DNA of 7,223 nt from DATLZC01 sp037444005 (lineage in GTDB: Bacteria; Chloroflexota; Dehalococcoidia; DSTF01; JACRBR01): the NCBI GenBank assembly GCA_037444005.1, contig JBBING010000106.1:1-7223 (forward strand). The letters run 5' to 3'. Under the pieces are notes generated by a model that searched no databases, was not told the origin of the DNA, and saw only the letters and a program-made list of their open reading frames with translations. Numbering within the stretch: the first letter of the stretch is position 1; the number at the start of each line of letters is the position of its first letter. Shown in pieces: positions 1-6,162 of this stretch. Both the position numbers and the translations under genes were made by a program.

Positions 1-113
1 TTTCAGTCCCCCTCGGGGGATTTTTTCGTGTCTAGTCGATGTCCTCGGCGGGATCCTCTATGTGGAAGGTAACGCGAGTTTCAGTCCCCCTCGGGGGATT
101 TTTTCGTGTCTAG
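1..113 (-). CRISPR. CRISPR array end: two repeats and one spacer
   Basis: Two identical repeat copies are visible, at 1-35 (missing its first base at the window edge) and 78-113. They flank a 42-nt spacer at 36-77. Read on the plus strand the repeat begins GTTTCAGTCCCC and ends TTTTTTCGTGTCTAG, 36 nt long. Inside it TCCCC and GGGGA form a 5-bp hairpin with a CTCG loop. On the minus strand the repeat ends in ACTGAAAC, which resembles the 8-nt crRNA 5' handle common in type I and type III repeats. I therefore infer transcription on the minus strand, the same direction as cas1-cas2. The array continues past the left edge, so its size is unknown. A 42-nt spacer fits type III better than type I-E or II. 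The last visible repeat is only 14 nt from the cas2 stop codon. Confidence 0.9.
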
Positions 114-127
114 ACTATGGACACGCG

Positions 128-406
128 TCAGACGATAATGACCCTGGGCGATTCTATCATCTGCTTCCCGCCCAAGATCAATACGTCCGCGCGGCTGCGC
201 GGCATGCGATAGATGCGGATGGCGTCGCCAGGCCGCATGACCCGCTCCAGCGAACGGACGAGCCGCTGTAAGTGACGTTCCTCGATCTCGCACTCGAACA
301 CGCTGTATTGTACCCGCTCTCCGTATCCCTCGAGGATGCGGGCGACTCGCGTCCGGCGGCGGTCGTCCTCGATATCGTACGCAACGACGACGTAAATCTG
401 GCTCAT
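128..406 (-). CDS. cas2: CRISPR-associated endoribonuclease/integrase subunit Cas2
   Basis: A 92-residue protein, the usual Cas2 length. Cas2 dimers bridge two Cas1 dimers in the complex that inserts new spacers. The N-terminus reads YVVVAYDIEDDRRRTRVA, a standard Cas2 first strand and helix with the conserved metal-binding Asp at residue 11. It is followed by YGERVQYSVFEC (residues 28-39), the second signature, and a C-terminal strand ending in PRVIIV. The reading frame stays open upstream, but the ATG at 406 is chosen because it starts just before the conserved strand. It also has a GAGG Shine-Dalgarno at 414-417 with 7 nt of spacing, and it overlaps the cas1 stop by 4 nt (ATGA), a sign of translational coupling. 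The CRISPR array begins 14 nt after the stop codon. Confidence 0.96.
   Translation of the reverse strand: MSQIYVVVAYDIEDDRRRTRVARILEGYGERVQYSVFECEIEERHLQRLVRSLERVMRPGDAIRIYRMPRSRADVLILGGKQMIESPRVIIV
144..181 (-). promoter_or_regulatory. candidate array promoter inside the 3' end of cas2
   Basis: On the minus strand, within the last codons of cas2, there is an extended -10 element TGATAGAAT (151-159) and a TTGATC -35-like hexamer (176-181). The spacing is 19 bp, longer than ideal, but an extended -10 tolerates a weak -35. The predicted start is near 144, about 30 nt before the first repeat in the transcription direction. The same TAGAAT hexamer is used by the stronger promoter at 2899-2928. 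This would explain how an array with no leader of its own is expressed. It is a motif match only. Confidence 0.35.
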
Positions 407-1377
407 GGCGCTACCTCGCGCAGGGGGCGATAGGCGCGTCTCCCCGCCGAGAGCGCGGCGGCGAATCCGCGGACCTGGAGCTCGATGGCCCGCTCGAGGG
501 TGACGCGAGTCCTCGTGGGGCCGTGCAGCGTCTGGGACGCGAGACGGCGTTCGACCCGCTCGATGAGCGCGCGCTTCGCCTCGTCGCTGAGACGCGCGCC
601 TTCGGGTGTCGCTTCCCACCAGCCCTCCGGCCCGAGCTCATGCACGAGGCGCCAACAGGTGTAGTCGACGACCGGCGCCCGAAACTCCTCCATCATGTCG
701 AGGACGAACCCGGGCCGCGGCCGTCCTACGTGATGGAGAAAGCCGAGCCACGGGTCGAGGCCGACCGCGCCGACGGCCGCGTGCACGCGAGACTGAAGGA
801 TCGCGTAGCCGTAGCCGAGCAGGGCGTTGAGGCCATCGGGCGCTGGGCGGCGTCGCCTGGTCCATTGTCGATAGGGCTCGGGCAACCGTTCGCGCAGCGC
901 GGCGAAGTAGCGTCGCGTGGCGTACCCTTCGACGCCACGCACTTCGGGCACCGACTCAGCGAGGCGCAGGCGCTCCATGAGCCATTCGAGTGCGAGGGGC
1001 CAGGGACAGCGGAGGGCGCGAAGGATGCGCCATTCCGCGAGAATCTTGTGCCGGGCGATGGCGCGCGCGGCGCTCAGACGGTGCTGGGGGCGGGCGAACG
1101 CGAGAGCTTGCAAGGCCCGGAGCCGCGCGGCCGGCGAGGCGAGGGACTCCAGCCGCCCGAGAAACCGCCCGCGCGTCGTGAGGTACGCGCAGTCGATGCC
1201 CTCGGACAGAAGCCGGGCTACCACGGGCGCCGTCAGGTGGACGCGGCCGTGGAGGACCACCGCCTCCAGCAGCGGTATCTTCGCCACCGAGACTCGGTCG
1301 CCGTCGAGCCAGACGCCGATGGTCTCGCCCGCGAGGCGTAACTCGGCGCCCTGATGCAGGACGTGGAGCACCCCCAT
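403..1377 (-). CDS. cas1: CRISPR-associated endonuclease/integrase Cas1
   Basis: A 324-residue protein of normal Cas1 length. Cas1 is the metal-dependent integrase that, with Cas2, cuts the repeat and joins prespacers to it. The N-terminal beta domain starts with MGVLHVLHQGAELRLAGE, the usual Cas1 opening. The helical domain has the three metal-ligand signatures: E150 in GVEGYATRRYF, H215 in LGFLHHVGRP, and D227 with E230 in VLDMMEEFR. All catalytic positions are intact, so the protein should be active. The ATG at 1377 matches the family start; a GTG two codons later is an alternative. The gene lies 61 nt after the Csm6-like gene on the same strand and overlaps cas2 by 4 nt, so the three probably form one operon. 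The subtype cannot be fixed from Cas1 by eye. Confidence 0.96.
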   Translation of the reverse strand: MGVLHVLHQGAELRLAGETIGVWLDGDRVSVAKIPLLEAVVLHGRVHLTAPVVARLLSEGIDCAYLTTRGRFLGRLESLASPAARLRALQALAFARPQHRLSAARAIARHKILAEWRILRALRCPWPLALEWLMERLRLAESVPEVRGVEGYATRRYFAALRERLPEPYRQWTRRRRPAPDGLNALLGYGYAILQSRVHAAVGAVGLDPWLGFLHHVGRPRPGFVLDMMEEFRAPVVDYTCWRLVHELGPEGWWEATPEGARLSDEAKRALIERVERRLASQTLHGPTRTRVTLERAIELQVRGFAAALSAGRRAYRPLREVAP

Positions 1378-1438
1378 TCCCGATCGTCAACGGCGACGCG
1401 GGGTGCGGCGTGACAGTCCCGGGGGAGCGAGTGCGTGG

Positions 1439-2737
1439 CTACGCCGGCCCGAGGCCCGCTCCCGGGCGCAACGCCGCCGCCAACCCGGCGAGCGCGGCGG
1501 GTGAGGACGGGCACTCCGCCGGGTCGCCCCACTCAAAGGCGCGGCAGACCTTGCCCAGGAAGCGGAGGAAGTCGTCGACGAGCTCCTCGCGTGGCCGCCT
1601 GGCGGCGTGGACGAGAAGATTGCGGGCGTTGAGGAAGGGCTCGACGCGCGTCGCGGGGTCGAGCTGGAGGAAAGCCGGGTCCAAGGCTCGCAGGAGCTCC
1701 GAACGGCGCTGCGCCCCCTCGATGCGGTAGACCGGCGGGTCGAGGGCCTTCTGCGGGCCCCGCATGCGCAACTCCTCCCGCAGGTCGTCGGGAATGCGGG
1801 CCCGGTCCTCCAACGTGATCGCCTCGGGGTCGAGATCGTGGGCGGTCCGCAGCCTGACCGCCAGGGCGACCTCGAAGGCGATGGCGGCGGCGACGAGCGC
1901 CTCGCCGACGCGGCCGGCGGTCCGCTGGCGGTGTGCGCGGGCGGCGAGCTCGACGGGCCAGCGGGGGTTCCAATCCATGCGCGCCCCCTTGAACCCGCCG
2001 TACCAGGACGTCACGGCCTGCCAGCCCTCTGCAGCCCGCGAGGGAAGCCCTTTGACGCTTGCCCCGCACAGCGCTGTGGCGGCGTCGGCCGGACGGAGGG
2101 CGTCGGCGTGGCCGAGGGCCTGCGCGAGGGCCAGCGCGGCCCGGATGCTCGGGAGGCGCGCCCGGGCGGCGGTCGTCGCGCTCTGCGCCCTGCGCTCCAG
2201 CAGGCCCGCGGCCTCGGCGAACCGGCATGCCTCCAGCATGCGGAAGCCGGCGTCGAGCTCGGCGTGATGCCGCAGGGCGTCGGGGTCGAACGGGCGCCAG
2301 GGGCGGTCGGTCTTCGCGGGGTCAGCGGCCTGGAAGTGGAGGGCCTGAGGCGCGCGGGCCATCGTCGCGAGCGTAAGCGCGAGGGTGAGCTGGGGCGTCC
2401 CCGAGCTCGCGCACACCGCCACGTGGTCGGGGCGCACGCCGTTCGTGAGCCGGTCGAGCAGCCTGCCGCAGGCGTGGAGGAGTTCGTCGATGTCCACCTG
2501 GTCACGCACGGCGAGGGGCTCGACCGCGACCTCGGCCTCGGGAAGCTCGGCGGCGATGCGCTTGCGGGTGGCGTCGGCCTGCGACTCCACGCCGGGCAGG
2601 GCGACGAGGACCACGCGCGCGGGGCGAAGTTCGCGTGCGCCCCGCAGCGGGCCCGTCGGGCCGCTCTCGGTCTCCGGGTCGCGGTTGCCGATCGACGCGA
2701 CAAAGAGCTCGACCTGCGATGCCTCGCGCTCCCGCAT
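1439..2737 (-). CDS. csm6: Csm6-like CARF-HEPN ribonuclease
   Basis: A 432-residue protein from the ATG at 2737, similar in size to known Csm6 proteins. In type III CRISPR systems, cyclic oligoadenylate made by Cas10 binds the CARF domain and switches on the HEPN RNase, which cuts RNA non-specifically. The N-terminal half (about residues 9-150) looks like CARF: an opening strand VELFVASIGNRDPE, then VVLVALPG, and the SSGTPQLTLALTL ligand-loop motif at 111-123. The C-terminal half is helical and holds ARNLLVHAA with R372 and H377, the HEPN R-x4-H catalytic motif. The frame is open for 76 more codons upstream. The chosen start sits just before the first CARF strand and matches a promoter 10 nt upstream. 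There is no clear Shine-Dalgarno. It could instead be labelled Csx1 or a TIGR02710-type protein. No Cas10 or Csm genes are in the window. Confidence 0.82.
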   Translation of the reverse strand: MREREASQVELFVASIGNRDPETESGPTGPLRGARELRPARVVLVALPGVESQADATRKRIAAELPEAEVAVEPLAVRDQVDIDELLHACGRLLDRLTNGVRPDHVAVCASSGTPQLTLALTLATMARAPQALHFQAADPAKTDRPWRPFDPDALRHHAELDAGFRMLEACRFAEAAGLLERRAQSATTAARARLPSIRAALALAQALGHADALRPADAATALCGASVKGLPSRAAEGWQAVTSWYGGFKGARMDWNPRWPVELAARAHRQRTAGRVGEALVAAAIAFEVALAVRLRTAHDLDPEAITLEDRARIPDDLREELRMRGPQKALDPPVYRIEGAQRRSELLRALDPAFLQLDPATRVEPFLNARNLLVHAARRPREELVDDFLRFLGKVCRAFEWGDPAECPSSPAALAGLAAALRPGAGLGPA

Positions 2738-2756
2738 AGCTGGAGCGATGATAGCA
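2738..2756 (-). promoter_or_regulatory. candidate near-leaderless promoter of the csm6-cas1-cas2 operon
   Basis: On the minus strand TGC-TATCAT (2748-2756) forms an extended -10 element. The hexamer ends only 10 nt before the ATG at 2737, so transcription would start about 3-5 nt before the start codon. No good -35 is visible at 16-18 bp, and there is no Shine-Dalgarno, which fits a leaderless or near-leaderless mRNA. This rests on motif position alone. If the protein begins further upstream, this would be coding sequence. Confidence 0.35.
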
Positions 2757-2823
2757 CGTGTCAGCTGCACCGGGCGCAGCGTGTGCCGCGACTGGTCCCG
2801 TGCGAGGAAGCCGGCTCGCTCGC

Positions 2824-2852
2824 GGTGCTGCACCAAAGATGACACGAATCGT
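2824..2852. repeat. two short palindromes in the divergent intergenic region
   Basis: An 11-bp perfect palindrome GGTGC-T-GCACC (2824-2834) and a 9-bp palindrome ACGA-A-TCGT (2844-2852) lie 9 nt apart between the divergent promoters. Either could be a protein-binding site, but short palindromes are common by chance in GC-rich DNA. The rest of 2757-2898 shows nothing I can name. Confidence 0.2.
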
Positions 2853-2898
2853 CGGACCGTGCGCAGGCTGCCGCGCATGGGTCCTGTACATCGTAGTG

Positions 2899-2928
2899 TT
2901 GACGCGTGGAGAGGGGGGCCGCTAGAAT
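2899..2928 (+). promoter_or_regulatory. sigma-70-type promoter of the cobalamin operon
   Basis: TTGACG (2899-2904) and TAGAAT (2923-2928) are separated by 18 bp, each one or two mismatches from the consensus hexamers. The predicted start is near 2935, about 50 nt before the riboswitch core, giving a 5' UTR of about 360 nt ahead of cbiZ. It is the best promoter match I found in the window and it lies where the riboswitch needs one. Confidence 0.7.
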
Positions 2929-2987
2929 CGGTCGCAGTCAGGTCGCGTGGAGCGCCCTTTACCACTAATTACAGATACGGGTGTTGA

Positions 2988-3125
2988 GCAGGGGTGCCCC
3001 GTCTGCGTCGAGCAGGCCCGCTAAGTCGGGCGAGGGGTGAAATGCGAAGCCGGTCGAAGTCCGGCGCTGTCCCGCAACTGTAGTCCTTCCCTTGCGGGGA
3101 GGAGAGCCAGGCCGACAGCCCCTGC
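2988..3125 (+). promoter_or_regulatory. cobalamin (B12) riboswitch aptamer
   Basis: The B12-box core GTCCGGCGCTGTCCCGCAAC (3059-3078), continuing to ACTGTA, is close to the family consensus. It is preceded by AAATGCGAAGCCGGTCGAA and followed by GAGCCAGGCCGACAGCC (3104-3120), matching the conserved 3' strand. Pairings I can see are: closing helix GCAGGGG (2988-2994) with CCCCTGC (3119-3125), perfect over 7 bp; GCCCG (3016-3020) with CGGGC (3027-3031); GCCGG (3049-3053) with CCGGC (3061-3065); and an 8-bp stem 3084-3091/3096-3103 with a TTGC loop and one G-U pair. Outer helices may extend the element on both sides. Binding of adenosylcobalamin or a related corrinoid would lower expression of the downstream salvage genes. 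Confidence 0.93.
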
Positions 3126-3201
3126 GAGATGTCCAGAGGAGCCTTCGAGGAAAGGCCCGGACACGCGCATTCGCTGGTTCCCCGGCGGATGGTTGCAGCA
3201 A

Positions 3202-3238
3202 GCCCCGGCCGTCTCTCGGGCCGGGGCGTTGTGTTGCT
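3202..3238 (+). terminator. GC-rich hairpin, probable riboswitch-controlled attenuator
   Basis: GCCCCGGCC (3202-3210) and GGCCGGGGC (3219-3227) form a perfect 9-bp stem with an 8-nt loop, followed by GTTGTGTTGCT, a T-rich but interrupted tail. It lies about 75 nt after the aptamer and 67 nt before the cbiZ start, the normal place for a transcription attenuator. The broken T-run makes it weaker than a classic intrinsic terminator. It does not overlap the cbiZ Shine-Dalgarno, so translational control looks less likely. Confidence 0.6.
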
Positions 3239-3294
3239 CCCGTTCCGACGCGTCCAGTCGGGCCTTCCACGAACCCTAGGAGGAGGCGCACTGG

Positions 3295-4101
3295 ATGGCC
3301 CGGCGATCCATGAACGAGGACGGGACCGCGGTTTCCGCGTCCGGGAGCGGGGCGGGCGCACGTTGGACGCCGGCCAGCGAGCGGGCGGACCTCGCCTGCG
3401 CAGCGTTTGCGCAGACCGACGATATCTGGGAGACCGAGCTTCTTCCAGGGCTCCTCCTGCGACGTTGCCCGGCGTACGTGCATCTGACGTCGGAGCGCCT
3501 CCTGCGGGTGGCGAGCACGGGCCCGTACGGGGGCGGCCTGCGGAGGGTGCGCGACGTGCTTTCCCTGAGAGCCGACGGTCGTTCGGAATGCCAGCGGCCC
3601 GAGCGATGGATCCGGGAGCGCGGGAGGCGGATGGGCATTTCGGGGCCCTTCGTCGCCCTCTTGACGGGCGTCTCGCTGGAGCGGGCGAAGGTCGCTGTGC
3701 GACGGGCGTCGGACGTGACGGCGGCGGCCGTGGTGAGCGCCGGGGGCCGCAACCTCTCCGCCGCCGGGCTGAGCCCCGTCTGGGACGGGCCGGAGGTCGG
3801 GACCATCAACATCATCGCCGTCGTCGACGCGGCGTTGAGCGATGCGGCTCTGCTGAACCTCCTGACCGTCGCCACTGAAGCCAAGAGCCTCGCCCTGCGC
3901 GAGCGCGGGGTGATGACCGAGGAAGGATTTTCGGCGACGGGAACGTCCACCGACGCGGTCGTGGTCGCCTGCACAGGGAGAGGCCCACGGCTCCGATACG
4001 GAGGGCCCATCACCCTTCCCGGACATCTGGTGGGCGCAGCGGTGCTGACCGCGGCCCGGGCGGCGCTGGACGGCTGCAGCATCGGGCGAGGAAAGCCGTG
4101 A
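3295..4101 (+). CDS. cbiZ: adenosylcobinamide amidohydrolase CbiZ
   Basis: A 268-residue protein of the CbiZ family. CbiZ hydrolyses the amide bond holding the aminopropanol side chain of adenosylcobinamide, and in some bacteria of pseudocobalamin, to give adenosylcobyric acid, which re-enters synthesis. Family motifs visible are GISGPFVALLTGVSLE (114-129), AAVVSAGGRN (144-153), GTINIIAVVDAALSDAALLNLL (split at 169-190), ATEAKSLALRERGV (193-206), FSATGTSTDAVVVACTG (212-228) and YGGPITLPGHLVGAAV (235-250). The start is the ATG at 3295, with a strong AGGAGGAGG Shine-Dalgarno at 3278-3286 and 8-nt spacing. The first 40 or so residues are poorly conserved and rich in Ser, Ala and Gly. It is the first gene of the riboswitch-controlled operon, and its TGA overlaps the cbiB GTG by 4 nt. 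Confidence 0.93.
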   Translation: MARRSMNEDGTAVSASGSGAGARWTPASERADLACAAFAQTDDIWETELLPGLLLRRCPAYVHLTSERLLRVASTGPYGGGLRRVRDVLSLRADGRSECQRPERWIRERGRRMGISGPFVALLTGVSLERAKVAVRRASDVTAAAVVSAGGRNLSAAGLSPVWDGPEVGTINIIAVVDAALSDAALLNLLTVATEAKSLALRERGVMTEEGFSATGTSTDAVVVACTGRGPRLRYGGPITLPGHLVGAAVLTAARAALDGCSIGRGKP

Positions 4102-5039
4102 GCAAGGCGGGCGTGTTCCTGACGGCGGTGGCGCTCGATCTGGCCCTGGGCGACCCGCCTTCTGCGCTCCATCCCACCGCATGGGTCGGGAGGGCGCTGG
4201 CCGCGGTGGAGCGTCCCGCCAGGCGGTTAGGTCCCGCCGGTCAACTCGCCTTCGGGGCCGCCTGCGCTGTCCTGCTGCCGGCGGGGCTGTGGGTTGGCGT
4301 GCGCGCGCTCTTGCGGACGGCCTGGCGGCGGTCGGCCCTGAGCGCGTTCGCGCTGGAGGCGGCGCTGTTGAAGTCGGCCTTCGCCGTCCGCTCCCTGCTG
4401 GCGGAGGCGCTCGCCGTCCGGCGGCTGCTCGTCGCCGGCGACGTGGAGCGGGCGCGAGCGCGGGTGCGGAGCCTGGTCAGCAGGGACACGGCCGCGCTTG
4501 ATGAGCGACTGCTCGTCTCGGCGGCGGTGGAGTCGCTGGCGGAGAACGTCACCGACGCGTTCCTGGCGCCGTGGCTGGCCTATCTGCTGTTCGGCGTCGA
4601 GGGCGCCGTCGCGTACCGAGCGGTCAACACCCTGGACAGCATGTGGGGCTATCACGGGGAATACGAGTACCTGGGGAAGGCGGGGGCCCGCCTGGACGAC
4701 GGGCTGAACCTGATCCCCGCCCGCCTGGGGGCGGCCGCGCTCGCCGGCGCGTGCGCCCTATGGACCGGGCGCGGCAGGAGGGCCTGGGCGACGTCCTTGC
4801 AGCAGCATCGCCGGACCGAAAGCCCCAACGCCGGCTGGACGATGGCGGCGATGGCCGGCGGGCTGGGCGTGGAGCTGGAGAAGCCCGGCCACTACCGGCT
4901 GGGCAGCCCGGAGCGGCGGTTGGAGCCGGACGTGATTCGGGAGGCGGCGCGAATCGTGGCGACCGCAGGCATCGTTGCGGCCGGCGCCGTGGCCTTGACG
5001 GCGGCCCGGTGGAGGAGGGACGCGGGTGAAGCGGCCTGA
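4098..5039 (+). CDS. cbiB: adenosylcobinamide-phosphate synthase CbiB
   Basis: A 313-residue membrane protein of standard CbiB length (called CobD in the aerobic-pathway nomenclature). It joins adenosylcobyric acid to (R)-1-amino-2-propanol phosphate to give adenosylcobinamide phosphate. Motifs are LDLALGDPPSALHP (13-26), AAVESLAENVTDAFLAPW (142-159), NTLDSMWGYHGEYEYLGKAG (177-196), ARLDDGLNLIPARL (197-210) and ESPNAGWTMAAMAGGLGV (241-258). Hydrophobic stretches near 50-70, 155-172, 210-222 and 285-303 fit membrane segments. The GTG start at 4098 overlaps the cbiZ stop (GTGA) and is preceded by GAGGAAA. It acts directly on the product of CbiZ and on the amino alcohol phosphate expected from the next gene, so the three form a remodelling unit. 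Confidence 0.95.
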   Translation: MSKAGVFLTAVALDLALGDPPSALHPTAWVGRALAAVERPARRLGPAGQLAFGAACAVLLPAGLWVGVRALLRTAWRRSALSAFALEAALLKSAFAVRSLLAEALAVRRLLVAGDVERARARVRSLVSRDTAALDERLLVSAAVESLAENVTDAFLAPWLAYLLFGVEGAVAYRAVNTLDSMWGYHGEYEYLGKAGARLDDGLNLIPARLGAAALAGACALWTGRGRRAWATSLQQHRRTESPNAGWTMAAMAGGLGVELEKPGHYRLGSPERRLEPDVIREAARIVATAGIVAAGAVALTAARWRRDAGEAA

Positions 5040-6162
5040 CCACGGCGGCGTAGACGAGCGCGAACTCCGGGAACTCGGGCTGGACCCGGAAGGCGTCTTG
5101 GACCTCAGCGCCAACGTCGCTCCGGTTCCGCCTCCGCGCCGTGTGATGGAGGCGCTGCGCCGGTGCTCGCCCTTCGCCTATCCCGACCCAAGCTATCGGC
5201 GGCTCCGAGAGGCGCTGGGACGGATGGTGAGGGTCGGCGATGACTACGTCCTGCCGGGGAACGGCGCCACGGAGCTCATCCATCTCATCTGCCGCGCCTT
5301 TCTCAGCCCGGAGCGCCGGGTGGTGGTCCTGGGCCCCACGTTCGGGGAGTACGAGTGGGCTGCCCGGCTGGCGGGCGCTTGCGCGACCATTCTCCGGGCG
5401 CGAGAAGAGGAAGGCTTCGTTTGGTCCATCTCAGAGGTGGTCGAGCACGTGCGCGCTGCGAGACCACGGCTCCTCTTCCTCTGTAACCCCAACAACCCCA
5501 CCGGCGCATACCTCGCCCGGGATGACGTCGGAGCGCTGCTGGAGGCGCTCGGCGACGGGCTGCTGGTGCTGGACGAGGCTTATCTGGACTTCGTGGAGAG
5601 CCCTTGGGACTCCCTCCGCTGGGTCGACGGCGGCCGCCTGATCGTCTTGCGCTCAGTGACCAAGGTGTTCCGGCTCCCGGGCGTGAGGCTCGGTTACGCC
5701 GTGGGGCGTCCGGACGTGCTGGACGCGGTTGCGGCGGTTCAGTTCGCATGGAGCGTCAACGCCTACGCCGAGGAGGCCGGCGTCGCCGCGGCCGAGAGCC
5801 TCGACCACGTGGAGCGCGTGCGCCAGGCGGTGCGCGAGGCGAAGCGCCGCCTGGCGGCGGAACTTTCGGCTCTGGGGCTGCGCACGGTGGTGGGTGCCGC
5901 CAACTTCCTGATGGTCCGCGTCGGTGACGCGCGCATGGCGCGGCTGCGGCTGCTGCGCCAGGGGGTCTCCGTGAGGGACTGCGCCTCGTTTGGCCTGCCC
6001 GCTTACGTGCGAGTGGCCGTACCCGCCGTGGACGAAGTGGATCGGGTGGCGCGCGCGTTCAGCCGGGCGGTCGTGTCGCCGCTGACGACGACGGAGGGAT
6101 GGCGATGCGCATCGTGTCGTTGCTGCCCGGGGCGACCGAGATCCTGTACGCGCTGGGGCTAG
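5026..6162 (+). CDS. cobD: L-threonine-O-3-phosphate decarboxylase CobD (HisC-like PLP enzyme)
   Basis: A 378-residue fold-type I PLP enzyme of the HisC/CobD family. CobD decarboxylates L-threonine phosphate to (R)-1-amino-2-propanol phosphate, the side chain CbiB attaches. Visible are the GNGATE phosphate-site loop (79-84), NPNNPTG (154-160), DEAYLDF with D183 and Y186, the Schiff-base lysine K213 in SVTKVFRLPG, R221 in VRLGY, and R329 in YVRVAVP. CobD and histidinol-phosphate aminotransferase are hard to separate by eye; position between cbiB and a cobalamin-binding protein favours CobD. The GTG start at 5026 has GGAGGAGGG at 5011-5019 and overlaps cbiB by 14 nt. The tail after about residue 350 is unlike the family, Cys- and Arg-rich, and runs 58 nt into the next gene in another frame, so the natural stop may have been lost. 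Confidence 0.88.
   Translation: MKRPDHGGVDERELRELGLDPEGVLDLSANVAPVPPPRRVMEALRRCSPFAYPDPSYRRLREALGRMVRVGDDYVLPGNGATELIHLICRAFLSPERRVVVLGPTFGEYEWAARLAGACATILRAREEEGFVWSISEVVEHVRAARPRLLFLCNPNNPTGAYLARDDVGALLEALGDGLLVLDEAYLDFVESPWDSLRWVDGGRLIVLRSVTKVFRLPGVRLGYAVGRPDVLDAVAAVQFAWSVNAYAEEAGVAAAESLDHVERVRQAVREAKRRLAAELSALGLRTVVGAANFLMVRVGDARMARLRLLRQGVSVRDCASFGLPAYVRVAVPAVDEVDRVARAFSRAVVSPLTTTEGWRCASCRCCPGRPRSCTRWG

Noticed and set aside
407..619. Upstream extension of the cas2 frame by 71 codons.
   Set aside because: It lies within cas1 coding sequence, would make Cas2 far too long, and the Arg-rich product is typical of an out-of-frame read. The ATG at 406 has its own Shine-Dalgarno.
523..1341. 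Long plus-strand open frame opposite cas1 (272 codons).
   Set aside because: It is the antisense shadow of cas1, whose catalytic motifs are clear. The product has no recognisable domain, and long antisense frames are expected at this GC content.
1607..2842. 411-codon plus-strand open frame opposite the Csm6-like gene.
   Set aside because: It is nearly as long as the real gene but its product is low-complexity Gly/Arg/Ala sequence with no motifs, while the minus strand has CARF and HEPN signatures.
2738..2965. 76-codon N-terminal extension of the Csm6-like frame.
   Set aside because: The frame is open but the CARF domain begins right after the Met at 2737, the extension has no domain character, and it overlaps the cobalamin promoter on the other strand.
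2965..4182. 405-codon minus-strand open frame across the riboswitch and cbiZ.
   Set aside because: It crosses a structured RNA element and a well-recognised gene on the other strand. Its product is Arg/Pro-rich and unlike any family.
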